DNA of 64,000 bases, from the NCBI RefSeq assembly GCF_000454725.1, contig NZ_APJW01000002.1, positions 186,001 to 250,000 on the forward strand, read 5' to 3'. The notes below the pieces were generated by a model. The model made no database searches, was not told the DNA's origin, and saw only the letters and a program-made list of their open reading frames with translations. The stretch comes from Chlamydia ibidis 10-1398/6 (GTDB lineage Bacteria; Chlamydiota; Chlamydiia; Chlamydiales; Chlamydiaceae). Shown here piece by piece: positions 45,157 to 54,904 of the stretch. Position 1 is the first letter of the stretch, and every line of letters starts with the position of its first letter. The translations under genes and the position numbers were made by a program.

Positions 45157-46812
45157 ATGCATTCTCTTTATAAAGATTTGGACACTTTGGTTTCTCCCGA
45201 TACCCCTCCTTTAGCAAGGGAGTTACAAAAATCTCCTGATATCTTTGCCACTCCTGATATTCGTCTTTGTTCTCGTTCAAAGAGCGAAGTTTCTAAACTA
45301 TTTCCGAATACCTATAACAACCCCTATCTTAAATTCAGTCATGAAGAAAGAAAGTCTAGCCATCCTATAAAGGTAGGCGTAATGTTGTCTGGTGGGCCAG
45401 CGCCAGGGGGGCATAACGTAATCTGGGGATTATTACACAGTATAAAATCTTTTCATCCTGAAAGTACCCTCTTAGGGTTTCTAGATAACGGCACTGGTTT
45501 GATTAATAACCGTACAATAGAAATTTCAGATTCTCTGATGAAGCAATTTTGCAATTCAGGGGGCTTCAATTGCATAGGTACGGGAAGAACCAATATAATT
45601 ACTGAAGATAATAAAGCAGCCTGTTTGAAAACAGTAAAAAAGTTAAATCTCGATGGTTTAGTGATTATTGGAGGAGATGGTTCAAATACAGCAACAGCTA
45701 TTCTGGCTGAGTATTTTTCAACTCATTATCCCAAAATCAGCGTCGTTGGAGTTCCAAAAACCATAGATGGTGATCTCCAACATCTCTTCTTGGATATTAC
45801 CTTTGGCTTTGATACAGCAACTAAGTTTTATTCTGCCATTATCAGCAATATTGCCCGGGATGTCTTATCCTGTAAGGCACAATATCATTTTATCAAGCTA
45901 ATGGGGCGCTCAGCTTCTCATATTGCTTTCGAATGTGCCCTACAAACACACCCAAATATTACTTTGATTGGAGAGGAAATCGCAGATAAAAATATTCCCC
46001 TGAATCAGATCATTCATAAAATCTGCAAGATTATCGCAGATCGCGCTGCCATAGGAAAGTATTATGGTGTTGTGCTTATTCCAGAAGGGATAATTGAATT
46101 CATCCCCGAGATTAATAATTTAGTTAAAGAAATCGCAAAAATTTCAGGTGCCGATAACAAAATTTCTGCTCTCTCTCTTGAATCACAGAACTTATTGAAG
46201 GATTTTCCCGAATCTATTGTTTATCAGCTTTTAAATGACCGTGATGCACACGGTAATGTCTATGTGTCAAAGATCCCTGTCGATAAGCTTCTCATTCATC
46301 TTGTAAATAACTATTTAAAGAAACATTTCAAATCTGTACCGTTCAATGCAACATCACATTTTCTTGGCTATGAGGGCAGAACTGGGTTACCTACGAAATT
46401 TGATAATACTTACGGCTATAATTTAGGATATGGATCAGGAGTTTTAGTATACAACCGTTGTAATGGCTATCTGACAGCTCTTGAAGGGCTCACAAATATT
46501 GTAGAGAAGTGGAAATTACGAGCGATTCCTATTGTACAAATGTTCACTACTCAAGAAAAATCTGACGGAACCATCCAGCCACTCATTAGAAAACATCTAA
46601 TTGATATCGGTAGCACAGCTTTTCGGAAATTTAAACTGTACAGAAAAATTTGGGCTTTAGAAGATTCCTATCGCTTCACAGGCCCTGTACAAACAGAAGT
46701 TCCCCCCGAAGTTCACGCTGACAACTTCCCACCGCTTATGTTTCTTCTCAACCATGAAGAATGGAAAAAACGTTGTTCTATTTGTCTAGAAATTCCTGAT
46801 GGTAATTACTAA
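45157..46812 (+). CDS. pfkA1: PPi-type phosphofructokinase 1
   Basis: 551 residues, the long PPi-PFK type. It has LSGGPAPGGHNVIWGL, GGDGSNTATA (metal site), VGVPKTIDGDL with the lysine that marks pyrophosphate-dependent enzymes and the catalytic aspartates, and LMGRSASHIAFECAL. It phosphorylates fructose-6-phosphate with PPi. The GGDGS glycine is the residue normally found in ATP enzymes, so the donor is not fully certain. With the hydrolase and pfkA2 it reproduces the CT207-CT206-CT205 gene set. Confidence 0.93.
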   Translation: MHSLYKDLDTLVSPDTPPLARELQKSPDIFATPDIRLCSRSKSEVSKLFPNTYNNPYLKFSHEERKSSHPIKVGVMLSGGPAPGGHNVIWGLLHSIKSFHPESTLLGFLDNGTGLINNRTIEISDSLMKQFCNSGGFNCIGTGRTNIITEDNKAACLKTVKKLNLDGLVIIGGDGSNTATAILAEYFSTHYPKISVVGVPKTIDGDLQHLFLDITFGFDTATKFYSAIISNIARDVLSCKAQYHFIKLMGRSASHIAFECALQTHPNITLIGEEIADKNIPLNQIIHKICKIIADRAAIGKYYGVVLIPEGIIEFIPEINNLVKEIAKISGADNKISALSLESQNLLKDFPESIVYQLLNDRDAHGNVYVSKIPVDKLLIHLVNNYLKKHFKSVPFNATSHFLGYEGRTGLPTKFDNTYGYNLGYGSGVLVYNRCNGYLTALEGLTNIVEKWKLRAIPIVQMFTTQEKSDGTIQPLIRKHLIDIGSTAFRKFKLYRKIWALEDSYRFTGPVQTEVPPEVHADNFPPLMFLLNHEEWKKRCSICLEIPDGNY

Positions 46813-46926
46813 GTCAAATTAAGGGTATTTCTTTTCCACACGAATTCAAATAGTTTTTGCTCGACTATTTTCTTTTCAAAAATTACATTAAAACCTATAG
46901 GTCTCCTACATAGGGATAAGAATCAG

Positions 46927-47739
46927 ATGGAAGCTGTCTGCTCAAAACATGAACGACGCACTATACTTAAGATAAATACCCTAAATAATATAACTACTTT
47001 CGGTGTTCTTCATACTCCTCTTACTAGATCTTCCTCTTACCCTCTTGTTATTATTCTACATGGCTTAGCTTCTGATAAAGTGGGCTCCTTACGGTCTCAT
47101 GTAAGAATATCAGAAATGTTAACAAAGCAAGGCATTGCTTCTTTACGTGTTGATCTTCCAGGACATGGAGACTCTGAGGGGCAATTATTTGATTTTGCCT
47201 TTGACCAATATACAAGCAGTGTGCTTGATATTATTAATTACGCTTATAACCTTCCTAATATTGATACGGGTAAGATTGGTATTTTTGGATCTTCCTTAGG
47301 AGGCACTTTAGCACTTCTGAATATGCCCGCTCTTCCTTACATTAAAGCCTTAGCAGTTTGGGCTCCTACAATTCGTGGTTCATTATGGTTGCAAGAAAAT
47401 GCAAATACAGCCAATAGTCGTATCTCTCAAAACACCGCCACAGAACAAATTTTCTATTCTGGGATTCCACTAAATAAAACTTTTTGCTCACAATTCATTG
47501 AAATGGACATAATCAAAGAGATCAAATTATTTTCGCAATCTCTGTCTATTTTATATATGCAAGGTCTTAATGATCCTGTTGTCTCTGTTCAACATCAGAA
47601 GATTTTTTCCGATGCTATGAAAGCAAGACGCCTTCTTCTCGACATTCATAATTACTCTGAAATCGGGCACTCTTTTGCTCAATTTCCTACAGTTTTTTCC
47701 GATCTTATTTCTTGGATAACACATCAACTTAACGTTTAG
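46927..47739 (+). CDS. Alpha/beta hydrolase between the pfkA genes
   Basis: 270 residues without a signal peptide. The hydrolase-4-type features are ILHGLASDKVGS (oxyanion strand), DLPGHGDSEG, the nucleophile elbow GSSLGG, an acid in GLNDPVVS and the histidine in EIGHSF. Substrate unknown; serine esterase or lipase activity is expected. It ends nine bases before pfkA2, so the three genes are probably co-transcribed. Confidence 0.9.
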   Translation: MEAVCSKHERRTILKINTLNNITTFGVLHTPLTRSSSYPLVIILHGLASDKVGSLRSHVRISEMLTKQGIASLRVDLPGHGDSEGQLFDFAFDQYTSSVLDIINYAYNLPNIDTGKIGIFGSSLGGTLALLNMPALPYIKALAVWAPTIRGSLWLQENANTANSRISQNTATEQIFYSGIPLNKTFCSQFIEMDIIKEIKLFSQSLSILYMQGLNDPVVSVQHQKIFSDAMKARRLLLDIHNYSEIGHSFAQFPTVFSDLISWITHQLNV

Positions 47740-47747
47740 GAAAAATT

Positions 47748-49373
47748 GTGGAGCTTTTATCCGTAAACAAAAGTTATTTCGAATTACAACGATTACATTA
47801 TCGTCCTGAGACTTTACAGTTTTTAAATTCTATTTCCTCTCTTCATATTCGGGAAACGTCATCAATATCTTCCATTTCTTCTGATTTAAAATCCCACATT
47901 CCTAATCTGTGCGATATTCCGGAAGTTACCATAGAACCTGGTCCGGCTGCATTGTCAGACCCCCTAAGAATTGGGGTCTTGTTATCTGGAGGTCAGGCAC
48001 CTGGGGGGCACAATGTGGTGATAGGACTATTTGAAGGATTGAAAGCATTTAATGCAAAAACAAAATTATTTGGATTTATCCAAGGTCCCCTAGGCCTAAC
48101 TAGAGGAATTTATAAGGATCTCGATATTTCCGTCATCTATGACTACTATAATGCTGGCGGATTTGACATGCTTTCCTCTAGCAGAGAAAAAATTAAAACA
48201 AAAGAACAAAAAAGCACTATTCTTTCTACTGTCAAAAAGTTACGCCTTAATGGATTGTTGATTATAGGTGGGAATAACTCAAATACAGATACAGCGATGC
48301 TGGCTGAGTATTTCCTAAAACATAATTGTAATATTCCCATTATTGGGGTCCCAAAAACAATAGATGGAGATTTAACCAATCGTTGGATAGAAACTTCTTT
48401 AGGTTTTCACACATCTTGCAGAGTATATTCTGAAATGATTGGTAATCTTGCAAAGGATACTCTCTCTATCAAAAAATACCATCATTTCATACGTCTCATG
48501 GGACAACAAGCATCGTATACAAGCTTAGAATGTGGGTTGCAGACTCTTCCAAATATTACTCTGATTAGCGAGCACATTGCACGAAAACAAATCACCCTGA
48601 ATACACTTTGCAAAGAAATTGCCTCAGGATTAATACAAAGATACGAATTAGGGAAAAATTATAGCACAATTCTTATTCCAGAAGGCTTGATAGAGTACCT
48701 TATTGATACCAAAGCTCTAATATATGAACTGAACATCCTCCTAGCAAATCAATGTTCTCCAGACGAGAATGTACTCGATAAACTATCTCCTGCAGCAGCA
48801 ACAACATTCCGTTCTTTACCCAGTGATATACAGAGGCAATTACTGATTTCTCGAGATTCTTATGGTAACGTGCGTGTTTCCAAAATTTCTACAGAAGAAT
48901 TAATTTCCTCTTTAGTCAAGCAAGAGATTGCTGCAAGCGCTCCAAATATGGAATTTCACCCTATTACTCATTTCTTCGGATATGAATCACGCGCTGCATT
49001 TCCATCCAATTTTGATTCAAATTATGGTTTAGCCTTAGGGATCACAGCTGCACTATTTTTGGTCAGGAAAAAAACAGGTTATATGATTACAATTCAAAAC
49101 TTAGCACAGCCCTATGCAATGTGGAAGGGTGCTGGAATACCATTGTACAAAATGATGTGCGTAGAAACTCGCCTAGGAGCAGCAACTCCCGTTATTAAAA
49201 CGGATTCTGTAGATCCAGAATCAGCGGCAGCACAATACCTACTCAGACTTAAAGATACATGTCTGTATGAAGACGCTTATCAATTCCCTGGTCCACTACA
49301 GTACTTTCAGGATACCCGCCTCATAGATCAGAGGCCCCTTACGCTACTCTGGGAATGCAAAAAGAACGCTTAA
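47748..49373 (+). CDS. pfkA2: PPi-type phosphofructokinase paralogue 2, altered metal site
   Basis: 541 residues, GTG start. Overall the same fold as pfkA1, with LSGGQAPGGHNVVIGL, VPKTIDGDL and LMGQQASYTSLECGL, but the metal-binding GGDGS is changed to GGNNSNT. Losing the aspartate that binds magnesium suggests weak activity or a regulatory subunit, like the alpha subunit of plant PPi-PFK (inference). It follows the hydrolase by nine bases. Confidence 0.9.
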   Translation: MELLSVNKSYFELQRLHYRPETLQFLNSISSLHIRETSSISSISSDLKSHIPNLCDIPEVTIEPGPAALSDPLRIGVLLSGGQAPGGHNVVIGLFEGLKAFNAKTKLFGFIQGPLGLTRGIYKDLDISVIYDYYNAGGFDMLSSSREKIKTKEQKSTILSTVKKLRLNGLLIIGGNNSNTDTAMLAEYFLKHNCNIPIIGVPKTIDGDLTNRWIETSLGFHTSCRVYSEMIGNLAKDTLSIKKYHHFIRLMGQQASYTSLECGLQTLPNITLISEHIARKQITLNTLCKEIASGLIQRYELGKNYSTILIPEGLIEYLIDTKALIYELNILLANQCSPDENVLDKLSPAAATTFRSLPSDIQRQLLISRDSYGNVRVSKISTEELISSLVKQEIAASAPNMEFHPITHFFGYESRAAFPSNFDSNYGLALGITAALFLVRKKTGYMITIQNLAQPYAMWKGAGIPLYKMMCVETRLGAATPVIKTDSVDPESAAAQYLLRLKDTCLYEDAYQFPGPLQYFQDTRLIDQRPLTLLWECKKNA

Positions 49374-49398
49374 AAAGAACGAAAAACTTAGACCAATA

Positions 49399-49472
49399 TA
49401 GCGGTAGTCGGACTTGAACCAACGACACGCAGATTATGATTCTGCTGCTCTAACCACCTGAGCTATACCGCC
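49399..49472 (-). tRNA. tRNA-Met(CAU), elongator type (or Ile2)
   Basis: Cloverleaf: acceptor GGCGGTA/TACCGCT, D arm with AGCTC..GAGC, anticodon stem GCAGA-ATCATAA-TCTGC with anticodon CAT, T arm with GGTTCAAGTCC, discriminator A. CCA is not encoded. The CAU anticodon also fits the lysidine-modified isoleucine tRNA, which I cannot exclude. Confidence 0.9.
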
Positions 49473-49486
49473 ACAAAAAAAGAAAA

Positions 49487-49559
49487 TAGCGGGAGAAGGA
49501 TTCGAACCTCCGACCTTTGGGTTATGAGCCCAACGAGATGACCACTACTCTATCCCGCG
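49487..49559 (-). tRNA. Initiator tRNA-fMet(CAU)
   Basis: Acceptor CGCGGGA/TCCCGCT with the unpaired first position (C1 opposite T72) and the anticodon stem GGG-CTCATAA-CCC, both hallmarks of the initiator. T arm has GGTTCGAATCC. It is 14 bases upstream of the other tRNA and 25 bases after waaA, so it is likely processed from the same transcript. Confidence 0.93.
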
Positions 49560-49584
49560 ATAAGAGAGACAATTTAGCAAATCA

Positions 49585-50889
49585 CTATATTTTTGTACAA
49601 GGAATATACGTTTTTAATTTTTCCCAAGTACGATAAAAAGACATTGATTCCTCAGACAAGAAAGCCTTCCCTTTATGGATATAGGCAGCTCTCTCTTCGG
49701 GATGATCTAAAAGAAATTCTACTGATTCTCTAATCCTATCTTCATGTAAACGATAACCAGCCCCATAATCTATTAAGCGCATGGCTAACTGAGATTGAGA
49801 TTGTACATAAGGTCCAAAAAGCAAGGGCACTTCACACTGTAGAGGTTCAAGAAGATTATGCCCACCAACTTTAGGGTCAAAAGTCCCACCAACAAATGCA
49901 AGATCTGCTGCACAATATAGGTTTTTTAATAAACCAATCACATCAATGATCAATGAACTGGAATCTGAAAAGGTGTCGCCCTTACTCCATACGCCTGATT
50001 TGATATGTTTTTTAGATAAACGCACTAATAACTCTTTTGCTTTCTCTATATGACGAGGAACCCATAAAACCTTAAAATTTCGATTATTAATAGAACTAAT
50101 AACAGAGGACCAGATATCCATTTCTCGTGGATGGATAGATCCTAAAACTAATAGCTGGTCTTCCGGATGCAACGATAAACGTGAACGCCAATTATTTCTT
50201 CTGTCTGTTAAAGATTCTGATTTGGTGAATGTTTTAATATTACCAGTGACAAATAACTTTTCTTTAGAAACACCTAAATGTAAAAAACGAGTCTTATACT
50301 TCTCATCTTGAAGCAAAAATCCATCTATAGGCTTGAAATAATTTCTTCCAAAGCGTTTTAAAATTGTGAACCATTTACAAGAAGTTTCAGAGACCTTACC
50401 GTTAATCACAACTGCGATTGCACCAATTCGTTTAACCTCTTCAAGAAAATTAAGCCAACAATCTCCTTCAGAGAACACTACTAACTTAGGAGAAATTAGA
50501 CGAACTACTGGTTTAATAATAATACTTAAATCCAAAGGTAATATGAATGTTGTCGCACCTAAGGGCTGAAAAAGCCTTTTTGCGCTTTCAACACCTGATT
50601 CAGAGCACGCTGTAACTACAATATGCCAGTCCGGATACTCTTCATTAAACTTCTCGATAACAGGCTGTAATAAACATACTTCACCAACAGACGCACCATG
50701 AAACCAAACAATTGGTCTTGAACTACATATTTTAGGTTTGTCCAAACCAAAACGTACACGAGAAGTACGAATATATTTCCCATGCACGATTACCTTATAG
50801 GCTATCCGAGGAAGAGCGACAACAAATGCACAAACAAGAAAAGCATCATACAACCATGTATACAATTGCTTCAGACCTGATTTCCTCAT
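49585..50889 (-). CDS. waaA: Kdo transferase (lipid A glycosyltransferase)
   Basis: The frame reaches a TTG at 50964, but ATG at 50889 (MRKSGLKQLYTWLYDAFLV) fits chlamydial WaaA N-termini; 434 residues. Membrane anchor at about residues 12-28, VWFHGASVGEV, GSIHPREMD and FVGGTFDPKVGGHNLLEP (nucleotide-sugar site). It adds Kdo residues to lipid A; chlamydial versions add three or more and create the genus-specific LPS epitope. It is downstream of leuS and followed by the tRNA pair. Confidence 0.95.
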   Translation of the reverse strand: MRKSGLKQLYTWLYDAFLVCAFVVALPRIAYKVIVHGKYIRTSRVRFGLDKPKICSSRPIVWFHGASVGEVCLLQPVIEKFNEEYPDWHIVVTACSESGVESAKRLFQPLGATTFILPLDLSIIIKPVVRLISPKLVVFSEGDCWLNFLEEVKRIGAIAVVINGKVSETSCKWFTILKRFGRNYFKPIDGFLLQDEKYKTRFLHLGVSKEKLFVTGNIKTFTKSESLTDRRNNWRSRLSLHPEDQLLVLGSIHPREMDIWSSVISSINNRNFKVLWVPRHIEKAKELLVRLSKKHIKSGVWSKGDTFSDSSSLIIDVIGLLKNLYCAADLAFVGGTFDPKVGGHNLLEPLQCEVPLLFGPYVQSQSQLAMRLIDYGAGYRLHEDRIRESVEFLLDHPEERAAYIHKGKAFLSEESMSFYRTWEKLKTYIPCTKI

Positions 50890-50998
50890 AGCATCACCCA
50901 AATTCACTATTTCACTAGGCAATAATCTGAATAACTTTTGTAAAATTTTTACAAGGTTTTTCAAAACAACTTCTCAGGAAGATAAGGAATATTGCCTA

Positions 50999-53461
50999 TT
51001 AAAGAACAAAATTCACTAACCTATTAGGGACAAACACTTCTTTTTTTATCTCACTGCTTCCCAGATGCTTAATAACAGATTGCCTGGCTAAGGATAGGAT
51101 CTCATCCTTAGGAGTGTTCTTATCAACATCTAACTTAGCACGTAATTTACCATTCACTTGCACCACAAAGGTGACTATAGCATCTTCTAAATACTTAGCT
51201 TCTACTTTAGGCCAACCTGCCCGATCTATCCCAGGAGTGTGGCCTAATAGCATCCATAATTCTTCACTAATGTGAGGAGCTATCGGCGCTAATGCCCTTA
51301 CAACAATACACAGAGCTTCTCTGGAGTATACGGGTAGTTTTGCAAAATCATTCAAAAATTCCATAAATGAAGACGGAATAGTATTCAAAGACATCTTTTC
51401 TAAATCCTGAGTTACTCTATTAACCAGCTTATATGCCAAAGACAAGGATGGGGTATCATTACTTTCTTGCACACGATTAGATGTGACTAGATCATAGAAG
51501 CGGTTCAAAAACCTACGGCAACCGGCAACTCCCTGATTTGACCAGACTTTATTCTTATCTAGCGGGCCAGAAAACATAGCATACATGCGAACTGCATCAG
51601 CACCATACTCATCTATTAGAATTTGAGGATCTACTCCATTAAGTTTAGATTTAGACATTTTTTCCTGCCGGACTTCCAAGGCTTCTCCAGTAGAAGCATA
51701 CCATTCACCGTCTCTTTGCTGAGCATTTTCTGGACGCACATACCCCTTCCCTGGAATACGATAAGAAGTCGATAAAACTAGCCCTTGATTAATCAATTTC
51801 TTAAAAGGCTCTGGGGTCGATACTATTCCCGCATCATAAAAAACCCTATGCCAAAAACGGGAATAAAGAAGATGCAAAACTGCATGCTCAGCACCGCCAA
51901 TATATAAATCCACTGGCATCCAATATCTCTCATTTTCTTCCGACCATGGAGCTTGAGAATTATGTGCATCACAAAAACGCAAATAATACCAACATGAACC
52001 TGCCCATTGGGGCATTGTATGCGTTTCACGTTTACCTTCTCGTCCAGTCTTAGAATCCATGATGTGAACCCATTCCTTTACGTGTGCCAAAGGCCCCTCA
52101 CCAGCTCCTCTTGGACGATAATCTGTAATTTCTGGAGGCAGCAATGGTAGCTCATCATCTTCTAAAGGACGACATGTACCGTCATCAAAATGAATTATAG
52201 GAATTGGTTCCCCCCAATAGCGCTGACGAGAAAATAGCCAGTCTCTCAACTTGTAAGCAATCTTACCTTTCCCTAACCCTAAGTTTTCTAAGTAATTTAT
52301 AACATATGAGGTAGCCTCCTTACCAGACAGCCCGTCTAATAAAAAATCATTATAATTACTGGCGATGCATACTCCAGCTTCGTCAATAACTTTACGAATA
52401 GGCAAAGAAAACATCTCGGCAAATTCTCTATCCCTTTCATCATGCCCTGGCACTCCCATAACTACACCAGTGCCATACCCCAAAAGAACATAGTCTGCTA
52501 TCCAAACAGGAATCTTATCATCTGTGACAGGATGACGCACATAACTTCCTGTAAAGACACCACTTTTTACTCTAACCTCACTAATACGCTCTCGTTCACT
52601 CTTAGATAGACTCTCTTGAATATAAGCCTGAACCTCATCTTGTTGTTCTTTAGTAACAAGCCTATCTACTTCTGGATGTTCTGGAGCAATCACTAAAAAA
52701 GTCACACCGGCCAAAGTATCAGGGCGTGTGGTAAACACTTCAAGAAATGTGTCCTGATCAATAGGAAATCGAACCTGAGCTCCTTCTGACCTACCTATCC
52801 AATTTCTTTGAAGTTGTTTGATACTTTCTGGCCAATCTAGTTCTTCCAGCCCTTCTAAAAGTTTATCGGCATATGCTGTGATCTTAAGAACCCATTGGCG
52901 TAGCATGCGTCTTTCTACAGGATATCCTCCCTCTACAGAAAAACCGTTTTCAACCTCTTCATTGGATAATACTGTGCCTAATTCTGGGCAATAATTCACC
53001 GCCATATCAGCCATGTAAGCTAAGCCTCTTTCGTATAAATAGAGGAATAATTTTTGAGTCCAACGATAGTATTCAGGATCACTAGTAGCAAACTCCCTAT
53101 TCTCATCATACGAAAAGCCCATCGCAGAAAGCTGCCTTTTGAAATTGTTTATATTGACTTGAGTGGTTTCTCTCGGATGTGTGCCAGTTTTAATTGCGTA
53201 CTGCTCAGCGGGCAATCCGAAACTATCCCATCCCATGGGATGTAGAACAGAAAATCCTTTGGCACGCTTATAACGAGCGATAATGTCGGTCGCTGTATAG
53301 CCTATTAAGTGCCCAACATGTAAACCAGACCCGGAAGGATAGGGAAACATATCAAGTACGTAGTATTTTGGCTTATGTGAATCTTCTTCTGCTTTAAAAC
53401 TTTGTTGTTGCTTCCAAAATTCCTGCCATTTCTTTTCTATTAAACTAGGATCGTAACGCAT
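50999..53461 (-). CDS. leuS: Leucyl-tRNA synthetase
   Basis: 820 residues, class I. The HIGH-type motif is PYPSGSGLHVGHLIGY, the KMSKS motif is present near residue 620, the CP1 editing insert contains TTRPDTLAG, and there is a C-terminal anticodon-binding domain and a VNGKLRAKL..end. It charges tRNA-Leu. A possible -10 (TATAAT on the minus strand, at 53486-53491) is 25 bases upstream. Confidence 0.98.
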   Translation of the reverse strand: MRYDPSLIEKKWQEFWKQQQSFKAEEDSHKPKYYVLDMFPYPSGSGLHVGHLIGYTATDIIARYKRAKGFSVLHPMGWDSFGLPAEQYAIKTGTHPRETTQVNINNFKRQLSAMGFSYDENREFATSDPEYYRWTQKLFLYLYERGLAYMADMAVNYCPELGTVLSNEEVENGFSVEGGYPVERRMLRQWVLKITAYADKLLEGLEELDWPESIKQLQRNWIGRSEGAQVRFPIDQDTFLEVFTTRPDTLAGVTFLVIAPEHPEVDRLVTKEQQDEVQAYIQESLSKSERERISEVRVKSGVFTGSYVRHPVTDDKIPVWIADYVLLGYGTGVVMGVPGHDERDREFAEMFSLPIRKVIDEAGVCIASNYNDFLLDGLSGKEATSYVINYLENLGLGKGKIAYKLRDWLFSRQRYWGEPIPIIHFDDGTCRPLEDDELPLLPPEITDYRPRGAGEGPLAHVKEWVHIMDSKTGREGKRETHTMPQWAGSCWYYLRFCDAHNSQAPWSEENERYWMPVDLYIGGAEHAVLHLLYSRFWHRVFYDAGIVSTPEPFKKLINQGLVLSTSYRIPGKGYVRPENAQQRDGEWYASTGEALEVRQEKMSKSKLNGVDPQILIDEYGADAVRMYAMFSGPLDKNKVWSNQGVAGCRRFLNRFYDLVTSNRVQESNDTPSLSLAYKLVNRVTQDLEKMSLNTIPSSFMEFLNDFAKLPVYSREALCIVVRALAPIAPHISEELWMLLGHTPGIDRAGWPKVEAKYLEDAIVTFVVQVNGKLRAKLDVDKNTPKDEILSLARQSVIKHLGSSEIKKEVFVPNRLVNFVL

Positions 53462-53784
53462 AACACTCTGAAGAATTTAACCAAGATTATAAAAACAAAT
53501 AGAGAGTCTGACATACTTGCGAACCTAAAGGCAAGGAGTTAATCAAATCCACGAAAAATTCCAAGAAAATATACCCCGAGCAGTACACGAACTGCGTCCG
53601 ACATGTAACAGGCTAAGAAAGTCATTCGCTCTAATGCGATCCTTGACCTTAGTGTAATAAGTTGATCTAAAAATCGGCTTATTAATTATTTTTTAATTAA
53701 ATGCACCGAACCATCCAAAATATTGACAAAAAACGTGATTAATTTTAATTTTTCTCAATTGTTTGTATTTTAGGTTTTATAAAA
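53462..53784. promoter_or_regulatory. Divergent region between leuS and the secreted hydrolase
   Basis: 323 bases. Minus strand: TATAAT at 53486-53491 for leuS, with a poor -35. Plus strand: TTGACA at 53723-53728 with TTAATT 16 bases later, for the hydrolase. Nothing else is evident. Confidence 0.4.
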
Positions 53785-54723
53785 ATGCGCAAACTATCCG
53801 CATTTGCATTATTTTCTTTTTTACTATCTACTTCTGCAACAGTTGAAGCTTTAAAGGTTCCCGGATTCCCTGAGATTCCCGACTCCCTAATTACAATCAA
53901 CACCCAAATTTCAGCTACGACTGAGACTCTAACAGCTATCAACCTACGCAGCGGTAACCATAATCTCCTGGGCGTCCTCCATTTACCCACAAGTACTATG
54001 CCGAAAGAAGGATTTCCTGCTGTGATCTTATTCCACGGTTTCCGTGGAAGCAAGTTCGGAATCTATAAAAGAATTAGTTCAGCCCTAGCAGCTGCCGGAA
54101 TTGCTGTCATACGTTTTGATATGGCTGGCTGCGGAGATAGTGAAGGAATTCCAGAAGAAATTCCTATGCATACTTATCTGCAAAATGGAGAAGATATTGT
54201 CCATGCTGTTGCAAAGTATCCTGAAATCAATGCTAAACGTATTGGGCTTGCAGGTTTTTCCTTAGGATGCCATACCACTCTACACTTAGCTCGCTTCTAT
54301 TCTCCTTCTAAATTTTCTTTGCGTGCAATTAGCCTTTGGGCTCCTGTTGCTGACGGAGCAATCTTATTTAAAGAGATATATAAAAATATAAATGGAAGTG
54401 TCGACCTAGCGAATAATTTCTTTGGAAAAGACTTTGGGTTTGGCTCTGCTCCCTTGGTTCTATGCTCTGAAGATGTTAGTTATTTCCTTTCTCTACAAGA
54501 TCATATTGTATTAAACTCTCTCCCCATAAAAGTGCCTATTCTACATTTACAAGGATTGAATGATACTTTAGTCAGTCTTACCCATCAAAGCTTATTTCAG
54601 AATACAGCTCCTGGAAATGTTTGTTTTAAATCTTACGAACGAACTGGACACAGTATAGACGGTTCTCCTCATGTGGATACAATCATTCACGATATCGTAA
54701 AGCATTTCCAATCTTTTCTTTAA
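53785..54723 (+). CDS. Exported alpha/beta hydrolase
   Basis: 312 residues with a signal peptide (KLSAFALFSFLLSTSATVEA). Hydrolase features are ILFHGFRGSKFG, DMAGCGDSEG, nucleophile elbow GFSLGC, GLNDTLVS (acid) and RTGHS (histidine). It resembles the pfkA-linked hydrolase but is exported, so it probably acts on periplasmic or exported esters. Its place beside the FAD monooxygenase matches CT149-CT148 of C. trachomatis (from memory). Confidence 0.9.
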   Translation: MRKLSAFALFSFLLSTSATVEALKVPGFPEIPDSLITINTQISATTETLTAINLRSGNHNLLGVLHLPTSTMPKEGFPAVILFHGFRGSKFGIYKRISSALAAAGIAVIRFDMAGCGDSEGIPEEIPMHTYLQNGEDIVHAVAKYPEINAKRIGLAGFSLGCHTTLHLARFYSPSKFSLRAISLWAPVADGAILFKEIYKNINGSVDLANNFFGKDFGFGSAPLVLCSEDVSYFLSLQDHIVLNSLPIKVPILHLQGLNDTLVSLTHQSLFQNTAPGNVCFKSYERTGHSIDGSPHVDTIIHDIVKHFQSFL

Positions 54724-54839
54724 TCAGAGAAACCTAGAAACCTTGTTTCAGAGAACATTTGTTGTCTACATTGAAGATTTTGATTGCTCTACACTCAAAG
54801 ATTTATCTAACCTAGAACTATTATTTAAGCATTACTTTC

Positions 54840-54869
54840 TTGATTCATTCTGACAAATTCTCCTATACT
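54840..54869 (+). promoter_or_regulatory. Promoter of the FAD monooxygenase
   Basis: TTGATT, 18 bases, TATACT, about 35 bases before the ATG. Confidence 0.5.
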
Positions 54870-54904
54870 AGCCTCATTCATGTATCTCACACACAGAGAT
54901 CATT

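Noticed and set aside
49399..49559. tRNA pair as plasticity-zone attachment site
   Set aside because: The pair sits far from the accessory region with housekeeping genes on both sides and no repeated tRNA fragment nearby.
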